Origin: Sedimenticola sp.
GTDB taxonomy: Bacteria > Pseudomonadota > Gammaproteobacteria > Chromatiales > Chromatiaceae
Length of the DNA: 58,628 nucleotides
Assembly (NCBI GenBank): GCA_026992075.1
Contig: JALXAM010000028.1
Coordinates: 92,289 to 150,916, forward strand
Direction: 5' to 3'
Of this stretch, positions 50,037 to 57,803 are shown one piece after another; position 1 is the first letter of the stretch; each line of letters opens with the position of its first letter. Both the position numbers and the translations under genes were made by a program. Under the pieces are notes generated by a model. That model made no database searches and had not been told where the DNA came from. It saw nothing but the letters and a program-made list of their open reading frames with translations.

Positions 50037-50462
50037 TCAGGCGACGCGCAGCTCGGCGTGCTTGCCCAGTGCGGCTAGCGCGCGTTCGATGGTTGCCACC
50101 CGCGTCGCCTGGCGGGGATCGAGCATGCGGCGAACCGCCTTTTCGTCCACCCCCATACGGCGGGCCAGCTCCAGCTTGGAAATCCCCGCTTCCTTCATGG
50201 CGAGGTAAAGCGCCGCTTTCATTGCGGTATGCAGCGGCACCGCCACTATTTGCTCGGCGTTTTGCTTGCGACTGGGGCTGGGAATCTCCTCGTTGTCGTC
50301 GATGCGGCCGGCAATGGCCTCTTCGAGGCAATCCGCTGCTTCCCGCAGCGCCGATTCCAGGTCCTCGCCCTGAGTGATGGCCTCGGGGAGGTCCCGGAAA
50401 GTGACCAGGTAGCCACCCTCTTTTTCGGGTTTCAGGGTGGCGGGGTAAGAAAAGCGGTACAT
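50037..50462 (-). CDS. hicB: HicB-type antitoxin
   Basis: 141 residues. The N-terminal HicB RNase-H-like fold (YRFSYPATLKPEKEGGYLVTF, LPEAITQGEDLESAL) is joined to a C-terminal helix-turn-helix (SKLELARRMGVDEKAVRRML) that should autoregulate the operon. It follows hicA by 13 bp. Confidence 0.93.
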   Translation of the reverse strand: MYRFSYPATLKPEKEGGYLVTFRDLPEAITQGEDLESALREAADCLEEAIAGRIDDNEEIPSPSRKQNAEQIVAVPLHTAMKAALYLAMKEAGISKLELARRMGVDEKAVRRMLDPRQATRVATIERALAALGKHAELRVA

Positions 50463-50475
50463 GGGTTCGGATCCT

Positions 50476-50688
50476 TTACAGTTCTTCCCGTTTCAACCCC
50501 AGCTGTTTGAGCATGGCGTGAAGGGTTCCTGTCTTGAGCTCGTCTTTCGGATTTCTCACAACAGTGCGCCTGGTGCCGTAATAGAGCGTTACATGGCTGC
50601 CCTTCCCCCGCTTCTTGTCGAGGCGGGCCGTCAGGCCGCGTTTCCTGGCCAGTTTCAACACCCTGTCGATGAACTCGCTTCCTTTCAT
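50476..50688 (-). CDS. hicA: HicA-type mRNA interferase toxin
   Basis: 70 residues from MKGSEFIDRVLKLARKRG (50688). A dsRBD-like fold with the catalytic His in KRGKGSHVTLYYG. It cleaves mRNA independently of ribosomes. The pair lies between ilvA and rpiA, which are usually adjacent and divergent, so it is an insertion. Confidence 0.93.
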   Translation of the reverse strand: MKGSEFIDRVLKLARKRGLTARLDKKRGKGSHVTLYYGTRRTVVRNPKDELKTGTLHAMLKQLGLKREEL

Positions 50689-50822
50689 GCCATGTTCCAG
50701 TATCGGACTTATTTGTCCGCATCGCAAGGCGTTGAAGGTGGTTTGCGCGTGCCGGCCGTCTTGGCCTTTTGAGGTGACAGGTGGTATCTTGCCCGCCATC
50801 GAAATCGAAGGAGAAGCAAGGC

Positions 50823-51482
50823 ATGAATGCGGAAGAACTCAAACGCCAGGCGGCGGAAGCGGCGCTGGAATACCTGCCCGACGGCGGCGTGCTGGGCATC
50901 GGCACCGGCTCCACCGTCAACCACTTCATCGACCTGCTGGCCGACGTCAAGGGGCGCTACGAGGGCGCGGTCTCCAGCTCCGAGGCCTCCACCGAGCGGC
51001 TGAAGAAGATCGGCATCCCGGTGCTGGATCTCAACGCCGTGGGCGACCTGGAGATCTACGTGGACGGCGCCGACGAGTCCAACCGCTACCTGCACCTCAT
51101 CAAGGGGGGCGGTGGCGCCCTCACCCGCGAGAAGATCATCGCCGCCGCCAGCAAGAAGTTCGTCTGCATCGCCGACGAGTCCAAGCTGGTGGACGTGCTG
51201 GGCAAGTTCCCCCTGCCCATCGAGGTGATCCCCATGGCCCGCAGCTACGTGGCGCGGCAGCTGGTGAAGCTGGGCGGCACACCGGTGTGGCGCGAGGGCT
51301 TCGTCACTGACAACGGCAACATCATTCTCGACGTCCATAACCTGGAGATCACCGAGCCGGTGAAGCTGGAGACCGAGCTCAACCAGATCGCCGGCGTGGT
51401 CACCGTCGGCATCTTCGGCCACCGCCCCGCCGACGTCCTCATCCTCGGCACTCCCGAAGGTCCCCGCACCATCATTCCCTGA
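50823..51482 (+). CDS. rpiA: ribose-5-phosphate isomerase A
   Basis: 219 residues from [20 protein letters not shown] (50823). [15 protein letters not shown] and [20 protein letters not shown] are the signature loops. It interconverts ribose-5-P and ribulose-5-P. It is divergent from hicAB. Confidence 0.97.
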   Translation: MNAEELKRQAAEAALEYLPDGGVLGIGTGSTVNHFIDLLADVKGRYEGAVSSSEASTERLKKIGIPVLDLNAVGDLEIYVDGADESNRYLHLIKGGGGALTREKIIAAASKKFVCIADESKLVDVLGKFPLPIEVIPMARSYVARQLVKLGGTPVWREGFVTDNGNIILDVHNLEITEPVKLETELNQIAGVVTVGIFGHRPADVLILGTPEGPRTIIP

Positions 51483-51612
51483 GCCTCTGCTCCCCTCTCC
51501 CTCCGGGAGAGGGGCTGGGGGTGAGGGAGGTGAAAAAGGGGATGCCGAGATGGAGTGAGCGCTTCAGGCGGCGTTCGACGATGTCCGCCTTGTTCAGCAG
51601 CATGTCATCCAC
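51472..51612 (-). pseudogene. hepT: truncated hepT toxin remnant
   Basis: Downstream of and overlapping mntA, a frame starting GTG at 51612 reads VDDMLLNKADIVERRLKR, close to the conserved HepT N-terminus. Homology then ends and the frame runs into repeat family G (51492-51527) and the rpiA stop region. About 18 residues of an expected 130-140 remain, so the toxin is lost. Confidence 0.7.
51492..51527. repeat. family G repeat (CCCTCTCCCTCCGGGAGAGGG)
   Basis: A single copy followed by CTGGGGGTGAGGG, located between rpiA and the hepT remnant. It coincides with the point where hepT homology is lost. Confidence 0.8.
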
Positions 51613-52105
51613 GGGTGCTTCCCCGCTCGAAAACCTCTTCCAGCACGGGTGCCCGGTCTTCATTGAGCTGGGCGTAGTCGTCGAAAACGAAATCCTCGAA
51701 CGCTTCGCAACGCGCACGGTCGGCGCGGTAGAGCCTGACCCCCTTTGCGATCACCTGCATCCGCATCACGGTGGGAATGGCGTTCAGATCCAGCAGATCC
51801 ACCTCGCGGCCGTCAAAGAGATCCGACAGCGCGCCCTGTAGCTTCAACTGTTCCATGAGCGGTAAGGCGCCATCGGCCAGGAATGCCATGTCCGCGTCGC
51901 TCTCCTGGCGCATCGGCCCGTTCACGGCCGAGCCGAACAGCCAGACCCCAAGCAGCCCAGGAATCCGCTGGCGCAACAGAGCGACGGCCTTGGTCAACTG
52001 ACGTTGCGGAATGGACGGAGAATCGTCTGCTGGATGTCGTTGGAGGCAATCGTTCACCAGGGGGACCAACCGAAAAAATTCGCCGTTCGCCAAAGAATTT
52101 TGCAA
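51605..52105 (-). CDS. mntA: MntA-type nucleotidyltransferase antitoxin
   Basis: 166 residues. The nucleotidyltransferase motif is GVWLFGSAVNGPMRQESDAD (GSX10DXD). MntA proteins neutralise HepT by tri-AMPylation. The N-terminal 30 residues are atypical, so the true start may be internal. Its partner hepT is degraded, which makes this an orphan antitoxin. Confidence 0.82.
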   Translation of the reverse strand: MQNSLANGEFFRLVPLVNDCLQRHPADDSPSIPQRQLTKAVALLRQRIPGLLGVWLFGSAVNGPMRQESDADMAFLADGALPLMEQLKLQGALSDLFDGREVDLLDLNAIPTVMRMQVIAKGVRLYRADRARCEAFEDFVFDDYAQLNEDRAPVLEEVFERGSTRG

Positions 52106-52140
52106 AAAGGGGTCCGTCCCCTTTTTTCGCGTGCCCCGAC

Positions 52141-52560
52141 CTAATCGCCAAAAGGATCGACCAAACGAACGCCGGTGCCGATGAAACCCTTGTGGTTTCG
52201 GGTCACCACGGTCAGATCGTAGCTCAAGGCGGTGGCGGCAACCAGCTTGTCCAGCGCATGTTCAGGAAGGGGGACGCGCAGCCTTCCCCATAGCTGCGCA
52301 ATATCGGGGTCGATGTCGAGGATGTTTTCCCGGTACTCCTCCAGGGTGGTGGTCAGCCATTGCTCCAACCGCTCGGCCTGCCGAAGATCCCCGCGATACC
52401 GGATCCGTTCCACACGCCGGCGCAGCTCCCCGACGGTGACGACAGAGATGAACACCGGTTGCCGTTTTTCGATGACCTGCCGAAAAAACGCCCGGACACC
52501 GGGGTTTGCCTTGTCGTGCTTGCGTATCTCGCTGATGACATTGGTGTCAATCAAATACAT
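52141..52560 (-). CDS. vapC: PIN-domain toxin (VapC/FitB type)
   Basis: 139 residues from MYLIDTNVISEIRKHDKANP. PIN-domain acidic residues are visible: Asp in LIDTNVISE, Glu in TVGELRRRVE, Asp in LDKLVAATALSYDLTVVTRN. It is predicted to be an endoribonuclease. It overlaps the antitoxin gene by 14 bp, in the usual antitoxin-then-toxin order. Confidence 0.92.
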   Translation of the reverse strand: MYLIDTNVISEIRKHDKANPGVRAFFRQVIEKRQPVFISVVTVGELRRRVERIRYRGDLRQAERLEQWLTTTLEEYRENILDIDPDIAQLWGRLRVPLPEHALDKLVAATALSYDLTVVTRNHKGFIGTGVRLVDPFGD

Positions 52561-52786
52561 GACCCCCTTCCGCCGGCTCGTCTTCCATCCGCTGGAAATC
52601 CTCGTCCTCTCCCACCGGGGGGATCTGGGCCAGCGCTTCCGCAAAGCTCTTTTTCCTTGGCCGCAGCAAGGCCGCTTCGAGCAGTGCGCGGTGTTCGGCC
52701 TCGGCGCTCCGACCATGTCGCGCCGCCCGCTGCTTGAGCGCCTTCACGATGCGGGGATCAAGGTTTCGCACAATGAGATTGGCCAT
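52547..52786 (-). CDS. vapB: FitA/VapB-type antitoxin
   Basis: 79 residues from MANLIVRNLDPRIVKALKQR. A ribbon-helix-helix DNA-binding N-terminus with AARHGRSAEAEHRALLE, typical of FitA-like antitoxins. The C-terminal tail should block the PIN active site. The longer frame to 52873 is not needed. Confidence 0.9.
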   Translation of the reverse strand: MANLIVRNLDPRIVKALKQRAARHGRSAEAEHRALLEAALLRPRKKSFAEALAQIPPVGEDEDFQRMEDEPAEGGHVFD

Positions 52787-52870
52787 GGGCTGGGGTGCAT
52801 CCGTTTTAGATGATTTCAATGATTGCAAAAACAGCGAAAAAAGGTCCAAAAAAGCGGTCTGTCCTCTTTT

Positions 52871-53185
52871 CACGAGGGCGCATCCCAGGGTTTCGCCTCT
52901 TGCGCAGCGAGATTACGGCTACCGTGAACAACGGTGACGATACAAACCCCCGAGGGGCGGACCAAGTAAATGATCCGATAGCCTTGATGGATCAGCTCCC
53001 GAACCTTCTCATTACCTACCATCGGCTTCGGGAACGGCACGGCCCATGTTGGAAAAGTCTTTCAGCTTCTCGACGGCCGCGATGATCTGCTCCACAAAGC
53101 GTCGGGCGTATTAGGGAGAGTCTTTTGCGATGTACTCTTTCAGGTCGCGCAGGTCGGCCAACGCCTGATGTGACCACCCGATCAC
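52871..53185 (-). pseudogene. parE-like toxin with an in-frame stop
   Basis: A GTG-started frame (53185) reads VIGWSHQALADLRDLKEYIA then KDSP, a TAA stop (53113-53111), then YARRFVEQIIAAVEKLKDFP and on to TVVHGSRN. Apart from codon 25 this is an intact ParE/RelE-fold toxin of about 104 residues. No ParD antitoxin is found; the sequence just upstream is interrupted by the IS element at 53208. Inactivated toxin, or the start may be a shorter product after the stop. Confidence 0.8.
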
Positions 53186-53230
53186 CTTTCGTTCAGCAGC
53201 TCTGTAATGACCCCCTAGTTTTCACACACC

Positions 53231-54073
53231 CTACGCAGCAATCTCCGCAGGCACCTGATAACCGAGCGCCTGGTGCGGCCGCTCGGTGTTGTAGTGGCGT
53301 ATCCAACGCCCGATCACTTCCCGTGCATGGCTGATCGATTCAAAGTGATGATGCCAGGCACATTCTTCCTTCAGGGTGCGGATAAACCGCTCGATCATGC
53401 CATTCTGTTCCGGGCTGTACGGCTTGATGAATTCCTGGGTCAGCCCATACGCCTTGACTGTGGCCGTATAGCGACTGGAGGTGAATACCAGGCCGTTGTC
53501 GCTGCGTAGCTGCAAAGGCCCGGACACCCGGCCCAGATGACCAAACCGGTGGATCAGGGCCTCTTCCAGCGCCGCTTCCGCGGTACAGGCGTTGCCATGG
53601 GCTGCCAGGCGCCACCCCAGCAACTCCCTGCTGGCGCAGTCGATAACCAGCGCGATATGGCACCACCGGTTCCGGCCACACCAGATCCGGGCCAGGTCCG
53701 TGGCCCAGCGCTGATCCGGCGCCCGGGCAATCGATGGCAATGCACTCACCCGGGGCCGATGGCCCCTGGGCCGCTTGCGTACCTGCCATCCCTTGAGGCG
53801 GCAGATCCGCTGCACCACCTTGCGGTTCCAGCCCAGCATAAAGGCAATGCGCCGGTAACCGTAGGTCGGAAAGCGCTCGATGACCGACTTCACCTTCTTG
53901 GCCTTCAGCTCGTCCACAACAGGCTGTCGGGTCCTGGGCCGGTAGTAGTAGCTCCTGCGACTCACACCCAACCACCGGCAGAGTTTGGCAATGGAAACAT
54001 CAAAGCCTTCCGCTTTCAGTTCCGCCTGTACCGACTGGATCAGCTCTCTTCCTCGTCGAGCAGGCGCTGCCAC
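53231..54073 (-). CDS. IS3-family transposase OrfB (DDE integrase domain)
   Basis: About 280 residues. A helical N-terminus (SIAKLCRWLGVSRRSYYYRP) precedes the rve/DDE core: WATDLARIWCGRNRW (first Asp), QLRSDNGLVFTS (second Asp) and EQNGMIERFIRTLKEE (Glu). The frame begins at the slippery site, so the active product is an OrfAB fusion after a -1 shift. The C-terminus HYNTERPHQALGYQVPAEIA is typical. Confidence 0.94.
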   Translation of the reverse strand: MAAPARRGRELIQSVQAELKAEGFDVSIAKLCRWLGVSRRSYYYRPRTRQPVVDELKAKKVKSVIERFPTYGYRRIAFMLGWNRKVVQRICRLKGWQVRKRPRGHRPRVSALPSIARAPDQRWATDLARIWCGRNRWCHIALVIDCASRELLGWRLAAHGNACTAEAALEEALIHRFGHLGRVSGPLQLRSDNGLVFTSSRYTATVKAYGLTQEFIKPYSPEQNGMIERFIRTLKEECAWHHHFESISHAREVIGRWIRHYNTERPHQALGYQVPAEIAA

Positions 54074-54351
54074 TTTTTTATCGCTTTGAGCTCCAGTTCC
54101 TTTTCGCCCAGGGCCGCGTGCGCTTCCGCCAGCTTGCGCTCATACTGCTCCCGAATGTCCCGGGGACGGGCCCGGAAGTTGTTCTCCATGCCCCGGATGC
54201 CTTCCTCCACCCAGCGCTCCACCTCACTCGGGGTGAGGTCGTGCTGACGGGAGACCTCTGCAACCGTCGTTTTCCCCTTGAGAATGTCCAGTACGACCTG
54301 CGTCTTGCGCTTGGCCGTCCACCGCTTGATCTCGTTTTCCTGCTTGTTCAT
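54040..54351 (-). CDS. IS3-family OrfA (DNA-binding)
   Basis: 103 residues. A helix-turn-helix (TTVAEVSRQHDLTPSEVERW) is followed by a coiled coil (EQYERKLAEAHAALGEKELE). It overlaps OrfB by 34 bp. It binds the IS ends and regulates transposition. Confidence 0.93.
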   Translation of the reverse strand: MNKQENEIKRWTAKRKTQVVLDILKGKTTVAEVSRQHDLTPSEVERWVEEGIRGMENNFRARPRDIREQYERKLAEAHAALGEKELELKAIKKWQRLLDEEES

Positions 54352-54531
54352 GTTGCCCTCCTTCCTGCACTATAACCTGTGCAGGTTTGGAGGGGGTCAT
54401 TTCAGGCTTACGCTCCACGCTTCTTCCCCACGGTCGGTTGCCCTTCCGCAGTTGCGCTTCGCTTCATTCGCCGTGACCAACTCGTGGCGAGACTTTCACC
54501 CGCAGGGGCGCGCCCATGCTGGGCGCACAAC

Positions 54532-54557
54532 AAAAAAGGGAGCGCCAAAGCGCTCCC
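54532..54557 (-). terminator. intrinsic terminator of the porin gene
   Basis: GGGAGCGC-CAAA-GCGCTCCC (54538-54557) has an 8-bp GC-rich stem, followed on the minus strand by six T. It lies 50 bp past the porin stop. The rest of 54400-54606 shows no gene. Confidence 0.88.
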
Positions 54558-54606
54558 TTTCGACTCCCCTGCATCCGAAGATGCCGGGTGATGGTTTCAA
54601 CTTCGA

Positions 54607-55701
54607 TCAGAAGCTGTGGACCATGCCCATGGAGATGCCTTTTTGCCCTTGGAGGCCAAAGTTGGTGGTATGCAGATTGATGTCGCTGTCTGCATAGATC
54701 ACGTAAACCTTGCTCCGCTTGGAGAAGTTGTGATCCAGACCAATGGCCCAACTGTCAGTGCTGTCGGTAGTGTCGGTGCCAGCACCATCAAGGATGGTGA
54801 TGTCATCATCCCAGTCGGTGCGCAGCCACATGGCTTTCACGACATTGTTGCCGAATTTATAGGAGCCATTGATGGTGTAGGTCTTGAAGTCGATAAAGTT
54901 TCCAGAGGCATCCACAAAGCCGGCGAATGCGCCATCAGCTTGCTGATATACACCGCCGATGTGGAAGTTGTTGAAGTCATAACCGGCGCCAATTCGCCAG
55001 TGGCTCAGGTCTGCATCAAAGGTTTCATCAGCAAGGTTGTCGACGTTTTCATAACCACCGGCAATGAACAAGCCGCCATTGGAATACATTGCAGCAAGGG
55101 AATAACCGCCTGCCAAATCGCCGGACCCATCACCCGTGCCCGCAGCATTAGCATCAGCATCAGGCACGATAGCGCCGATAAGGGTCAATCCGCTAAAGTT
55201 GGGGGAAACATAAGCGATGGCGTCGTTAGCGCGGATGTCAATAAAGCCACCAAAGCCTCCTGTTTGGCTGCCAATGTTGTAGTCGGCGATGGTGTCCGCG
55301 AAGATATCCAGCTTGCCGGTGGACATCTTTACAGGAGTGTCATGACGGCCATAGAGGAAGGTGCCCCAGCCACCAGCCAGGCCAACATAAGTGTTCCGGA
55401 AACCAAAGGTGCCGCCGTCGGTGATGCTCATTTGGGTTTCGACTTTCCAGATGAACTTCAAGCCGTTACCCAGGTCTTCGGAACCCTTGAAACCAAGGCG
55501 GGAGGCGCGGCTGGTGACATCCCACTGGCTGTCACGATCGTAAGGGGCGCCGCCTGCTCCGATAGTAGTGTTGTTGGCGTCATAGTCGACATAATCGATG
55601 GAAGCGTGCAGCTTGCCGTAAATGGTCACTTCGGCATTGGCAGCCTGAGCGGCCATGGGCAGGGCGGCCGCCACTGCCAAGGTGAGAAGCTTCTTCTTCA
55701 T
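54607..55701 (-). CDS. outer-membrane porin (Gram-negative general porin family)
   Basis: 364 residues from MKKKLLTLAVAAALPMAAQA, a signal peptide (55701), with GGAG at a good distance upstream. The mature start EVTIYGKLHASIDYVD and SRLGFKGSEDLGNGLKFIWK are classic trimeric porin blocks. FRNTYVGLAGGWGTFLYGRH surrounds the constriction-loop region. The C-terminus ends in Phe (SMGMVHSF), as required for BAM-mediated assembly. It has lower GC than its neighbours. Ion selectivity is unknown. Confidence 0.93.
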   Translation of the reverse strand: MKKKLLTLAVAAALPMAAQAANAEVTIYGKLHASIDYVDYDANNTTIGAGGAPYDRDSQWDVTSRASRLGFKGSEDLGNGLKFIWKVETQMSITDGGTFGFRNTYVGLAGGWGTFLYGRHDTPVKMSTGKLDIFADTIADYNIGSQTGGFGGFIDIRANDAIAYVSPNFSGLTLIGAIVPDADANAAGTGDGSGDLAGGYSLAAMYSNGGLFIAGGYENVDNLADETFDADLSHWRIGAGYDFNNFHIGGVYQQADGAFAGFVDASGNFIDFKTYTINGSYKFGNNVVKAMWLRTDWDDDITILDGAGTDTTDSTDSWAIGLDHNFSKRSKVYVIYADSDINLHTTNFGLQGQKGISMGMVHSF

Positions 55702-55884
55702 GGTGAATAACTCCGTATTTGAGTTGGTTGAAAGGTTGCTGTCCAAGCAGGGGGAATAATAGTCGTTTTTTTGCCCACAGGCAACAGTTTTTTGCAAAAA
55801 TATCACGTTATGCTTCAAGTGTTGCAAAAATGGCACTGTCAGGGCCGGGTCGACATGGCCTGTGTCGCGGAATAGGTTTCACCC

Positions 55885-56123
55885 ATGGTCGTACCAGAAC
55901 GCCGCGTCCGCCTGTTTCGCAATGGCCCTGACCAAGCCTGCACATTCCCCGCGAGTTCGAGCTGGAGGGTGAAGAGGCGACTCTCCGCAAGGAGGGTGAC
56001 CGGCTGATCGTTGAGCCGGTACGCAAGGGCAAGCTGTTGGAACTGCTGGGCGGGCTCGATTCCATCGAGGAGCCTTTTCCGGACACGGACGAGGACTTTC
56101 CGCTTTTGGGTGAGGTATCTTGA
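55885..56123 (+). pseudogene. frameshifted VagC/AbrB-type antitoxin
   Basis: MVVPERRVRLFRNGPDQA reads in one frame from 55885. IPREFELEGEEATLRKEGDR followed by LIVEPVRKGKLLEL reads in the next frame to 56123. Together they match a VagC/VapB SpoVT-AbrB antitoxin interrupted by loss of one base near 55938. No PIN toxin follows. The rest of 55702-56303 holds the porin promoter region, a GTCGGGC palindrome at 56161-56180 and a half family E repeat. Confidence 0.7.
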
Positions 56124-56160
56124 CAGCCGTTGGGGTTTCCGGGCTTGGCGCGGGAGTTTT

Positions 56161-56180
56161 CGGGCTGAAGCCCGGCCTAC
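56161..56180 (-). repeat. CGGGCTGAAGCCCGGCCTAC repeat
   Basis: Degenerate member of the GTCGGGC palindrome family, upstream of the rpsI terminator region. Confidence 0.65.
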
Positions 56181-56250
56181 GGGCGGGTTGCCTTGTGGTG
56201 TCGTGGGGGAGTTCGCGGCGGGGAGGCCGCTCCTACGGGGGTGGTCAGGA

Positions 56251-56277
56251 ACAAAAAACCCTCCGCGGGGGAGGGTT
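56251..56277 (-). terminator. intrinsic terminator after rpsI
   Basis: AACCCTCC-GCGGG-GGAGGGTT (56257-56277) is followed on the minus strand by a run of six T (the TT closing the stem plus four more). It lies 27 bp past the rpsI stop. Confidence 0.88.
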
Positions 56278-56303
56278 CGAAGAAGGATAATTCTGTTGCG
56301 CGG

Positions 56304-56696
56304 TCAGCGCTTGGAGTATTGTGGCCGCTTGCGCGCCTTGTGCAGGCCCACCTTCTTGCGCTCTACCATGCGGGCGTCGCGGGTGAGGAAGCCGGCCTTG
56401 CGCAGGGGAGCGCGGAGGGATTCGTCGTAGTCGAGCAGGGCGCGGGCGATGCCGTGGCGGATGGCGCCGGCCTGGCCGGTGGTGCCGCCCCCCTTCACCG
56501 TCACCCGGGCGCTCACCTTGTCGATCATCTCGGTCACCTCCAGCGGCTGGCGCACGATCATGCGCGCGGTCTCGCGGCCGAAGAACTTGTCCAGCGGACG
56601 GCCGTTGACGGTGATGGTGCCGTCGCCAGGGGTGAGGAAGACGCGGGCGGTGGAGGTTTTGCGTCGTCCGGTGCCGTAGTTGTATTGCTCTGCCAT
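56304..56696 (-). CDS. rpsI: 30S ribosomal protein S9
   Basis: 130 residues. [20 protein letters not shown] at the N-terminus and [17 protein letters not shown] at the C-terminus (the tail that reaches the P-site tRNA) are definitive. It follows rplM by 29 bp. Confidence 0.98.
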   Translation of the reverse strand: MAEQYNYGTGRRKTSTARVFLTPGDGTITVNGRPLDKFFGRETARMIVRQPLEVTEMIDKVSARVTVKGGGTTGQAGAIRHGIARALLDYDESLRAPLRKAGFLTRDARMVERKKVGLHKARKRPQYSKR

Positions 56697-56725
56697 GGGT
56701 GTCGAATCCGTCTGTCGGTATTGGT

Positions 56726-57154
56726 TCAGAGGTCCAGGGGCTTGGGCTGCTGGGCTTGGTGGGGATGCTCGGGGCCGGCATAGACCTTGAGCTTGCGGAA
56801 CATGGCCCGGCCCAGGGGGTTGCGCGGCAGCATGCCCTTGACTGCGTGCTGGATGACCCGCTCGGGGGCCTTCTGCAGCAGCTTCTCCAGGCTGATGGAC
56901 TTGAGGTTGCCCACGTAACCGGTGTGGTGGTGGTACATCTTGTCTTTCATCTTGTTGCCGGTGACGCGGATCTTCTCGGCATTGACCACCACGATGTAGT
57001 CGCCGGTGTCCACGTGAGGGGTGTAGATGGGCTTGTGCTTGCCCTTGAGGCGACGGGCGATCTCGCTGGCCAGGCGCCCCAGGGTCTTGCCCTCGGCGTC
57101 GATGAGGTACCAGTCGCGGCGCACTTCCGCCGGCTTTGCGCTAACCGTAGTCAT
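56726..57154 (-). CDS. rplM: 50S ribosomal protein L13
   Basis: 142 residues from [20 protein letters not shown] (57154). [20 protein letters not shown] is the L13 signature. The longer frame to 57187 adds an unlikely N-terminus. First gene of the rplM-rpsI operon. Its leader region holds R element 9. Confidence 0.97.
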   Translation of the reverse strand: MTTVSAKPAEVRRDWYLIDAEGKTLGRLASEIARRLKGKHKPIYTPHVDTGDYIVVVNAEKIRVTGNKMKDKMYHHHTGYVGNLKSISLEKLLQKAPERVIQHAVKGMLPRNPLGRAMFRKLKVYAGPEHPHQAQQPKPLDL

Positions 57155-57280
57155 GTTCTCGTTCCTGAAATGGGCCAAGTTCGCCATGTTCCACGAAAGG
57201 GCGCGAATGTTACCCGACTTTGCGGCGGCTTACAAGCGCGATTTCTGTCGCTCCCATGGCAACGTCATTCAACCTGGAGC

Positions 57281-57382
57281 GGGGGCGGGCACCTGCCCGG
57301 AAAATCCCGCGAATACATCCATACAGGATAGGCTTTGCGTCGGCATCCCTGCCTCCGAAGTTTTCCGATCGGGCACCCGTCC
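57281..57382 (+). repeat. R element 9 (degenerate)
   Basis: A subfamily-2 core with a small insertion (CATCCATACAGGATAGGCT). The arms around GGGCGGGCACCTGCCCGG and its partner are imperfect. One loop keeps CAGGGAUG on the minus strand, the other has decayed to UAUGGAUG. It lies upstream of rplM. A half family F repeat follows at 57470-57500. Confidence 0.7.
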
Positions 57383-57562
57383 TTGCTTTTCGAGGGCTTA
57401 CGGCCTCGGGTCACTTGATTCCGCCATCTCTCCTCAAGGCCCGGGCTGTCGTTTTTCGCAGGTGTATGCAGGGCGGGCAAAGCGCAGCGTGCCCGCCACG
57501 GATCGATGGGTGCAGTGAGCCGGTATTTGCCCATCCGGCTCGTTAGGGCATGATTTTCAGGC

Positions 57563-57669
57563 AAAAAAAAGCGCGGCAGGGGGTGCCGCGCCAATCAATA
57601 ACCACCAAAGGAGGATGGTGCATACTGATTTTCCAGGGGGTAGGGGGAGGAGGAGTGGAAAATCAGTAC
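57563..57669 (-). ncRNA. candidate small RNA with C-rich anti-Shine-Dalgarno loops
   Basis: A self-contained unit of about 107 nt on the minus strand. It should start near GUACUGAUUUUCC (57669). Hairpin 1 has a 13-bp stem (ACUGAUUUUCCA/UGGAAAAUCAGU) with loop CUCCUCCUCCCCCUACCCCC. Hairpin 2 is CACCA-UCCUCCUU-UGGUG. Hairpin 3 is a GCGCGGCA/UGCCGCGC terminator followed by eight U (57563-57591). The C-rich loops are complementary to Shine-Dalgarno GGAGG, as in Xanthomonas sX13 or CcsR-type RNAs. I cannot assign it to a known family with certainty. Confidence 0.75.
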
Positions 57670-57675
57670 ATGAGC

Positions 57676-57704
57676 ATTCTCTTATATTAGAGATTGCTTG
57701 TCAA
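57676..57704 (-). promoter_or_regulatory. sigma-70 promoter of the candidate small RNA
   Basis: On the minus strand: TTGACA (57704-57699), a 17-bp spacer, then GAGAAT (57681-57676). The -35 is perfect and the -10 matches 4 of 6. The predicted start is about 7 nt downstream, exactly at the foot of hairpin 1. Confidence 0.7.
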
Positions 57705-57803
57705 CACTTGTATTGATTTTTTCTCGGGGTTCCCCTGCATGGCGTGCGGGGTGTTTGATAAGTTATTGATATAAATAAGAACTATGGAGCTGTTGGCGAT
57801 TTG

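Larger units (their letters stand above)
53208..54399 (-). mobile_element. IS3-family insertion sequence
   Basis: A 1192-bp element. Terminal inverted repeats TGACCCCCT (53208-53216) and AGGGGGTCA (54391-54399). It carries orfA and orfB in overlapping frames with an A-AAA-AAG slippery heptamer (54073-54079, minus strand). No matching direct repeat is visible at the ends (GTAA versus TTTC). It has replaced the region upstream of the parE pseudogene. The subgroup within IS3 cannot be fixed by eye. Confidence 0.92.

Noticed and set aside
53208-54399. Target-site duplication flanking the IS3 element
   Set aside because: The bases outside the two inverted repeats (GTAA and TTTC) do not match, so either it was lost or one end was rearranged.
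57612-57710. Plus-strand mini-ORF MVHTDFPGGRGRR... after AAAGGAGG
   Set aside because: The GGAGG touches the ATG with no spacing, and the sequence is explained better as the antisense of the candidate small RNA.
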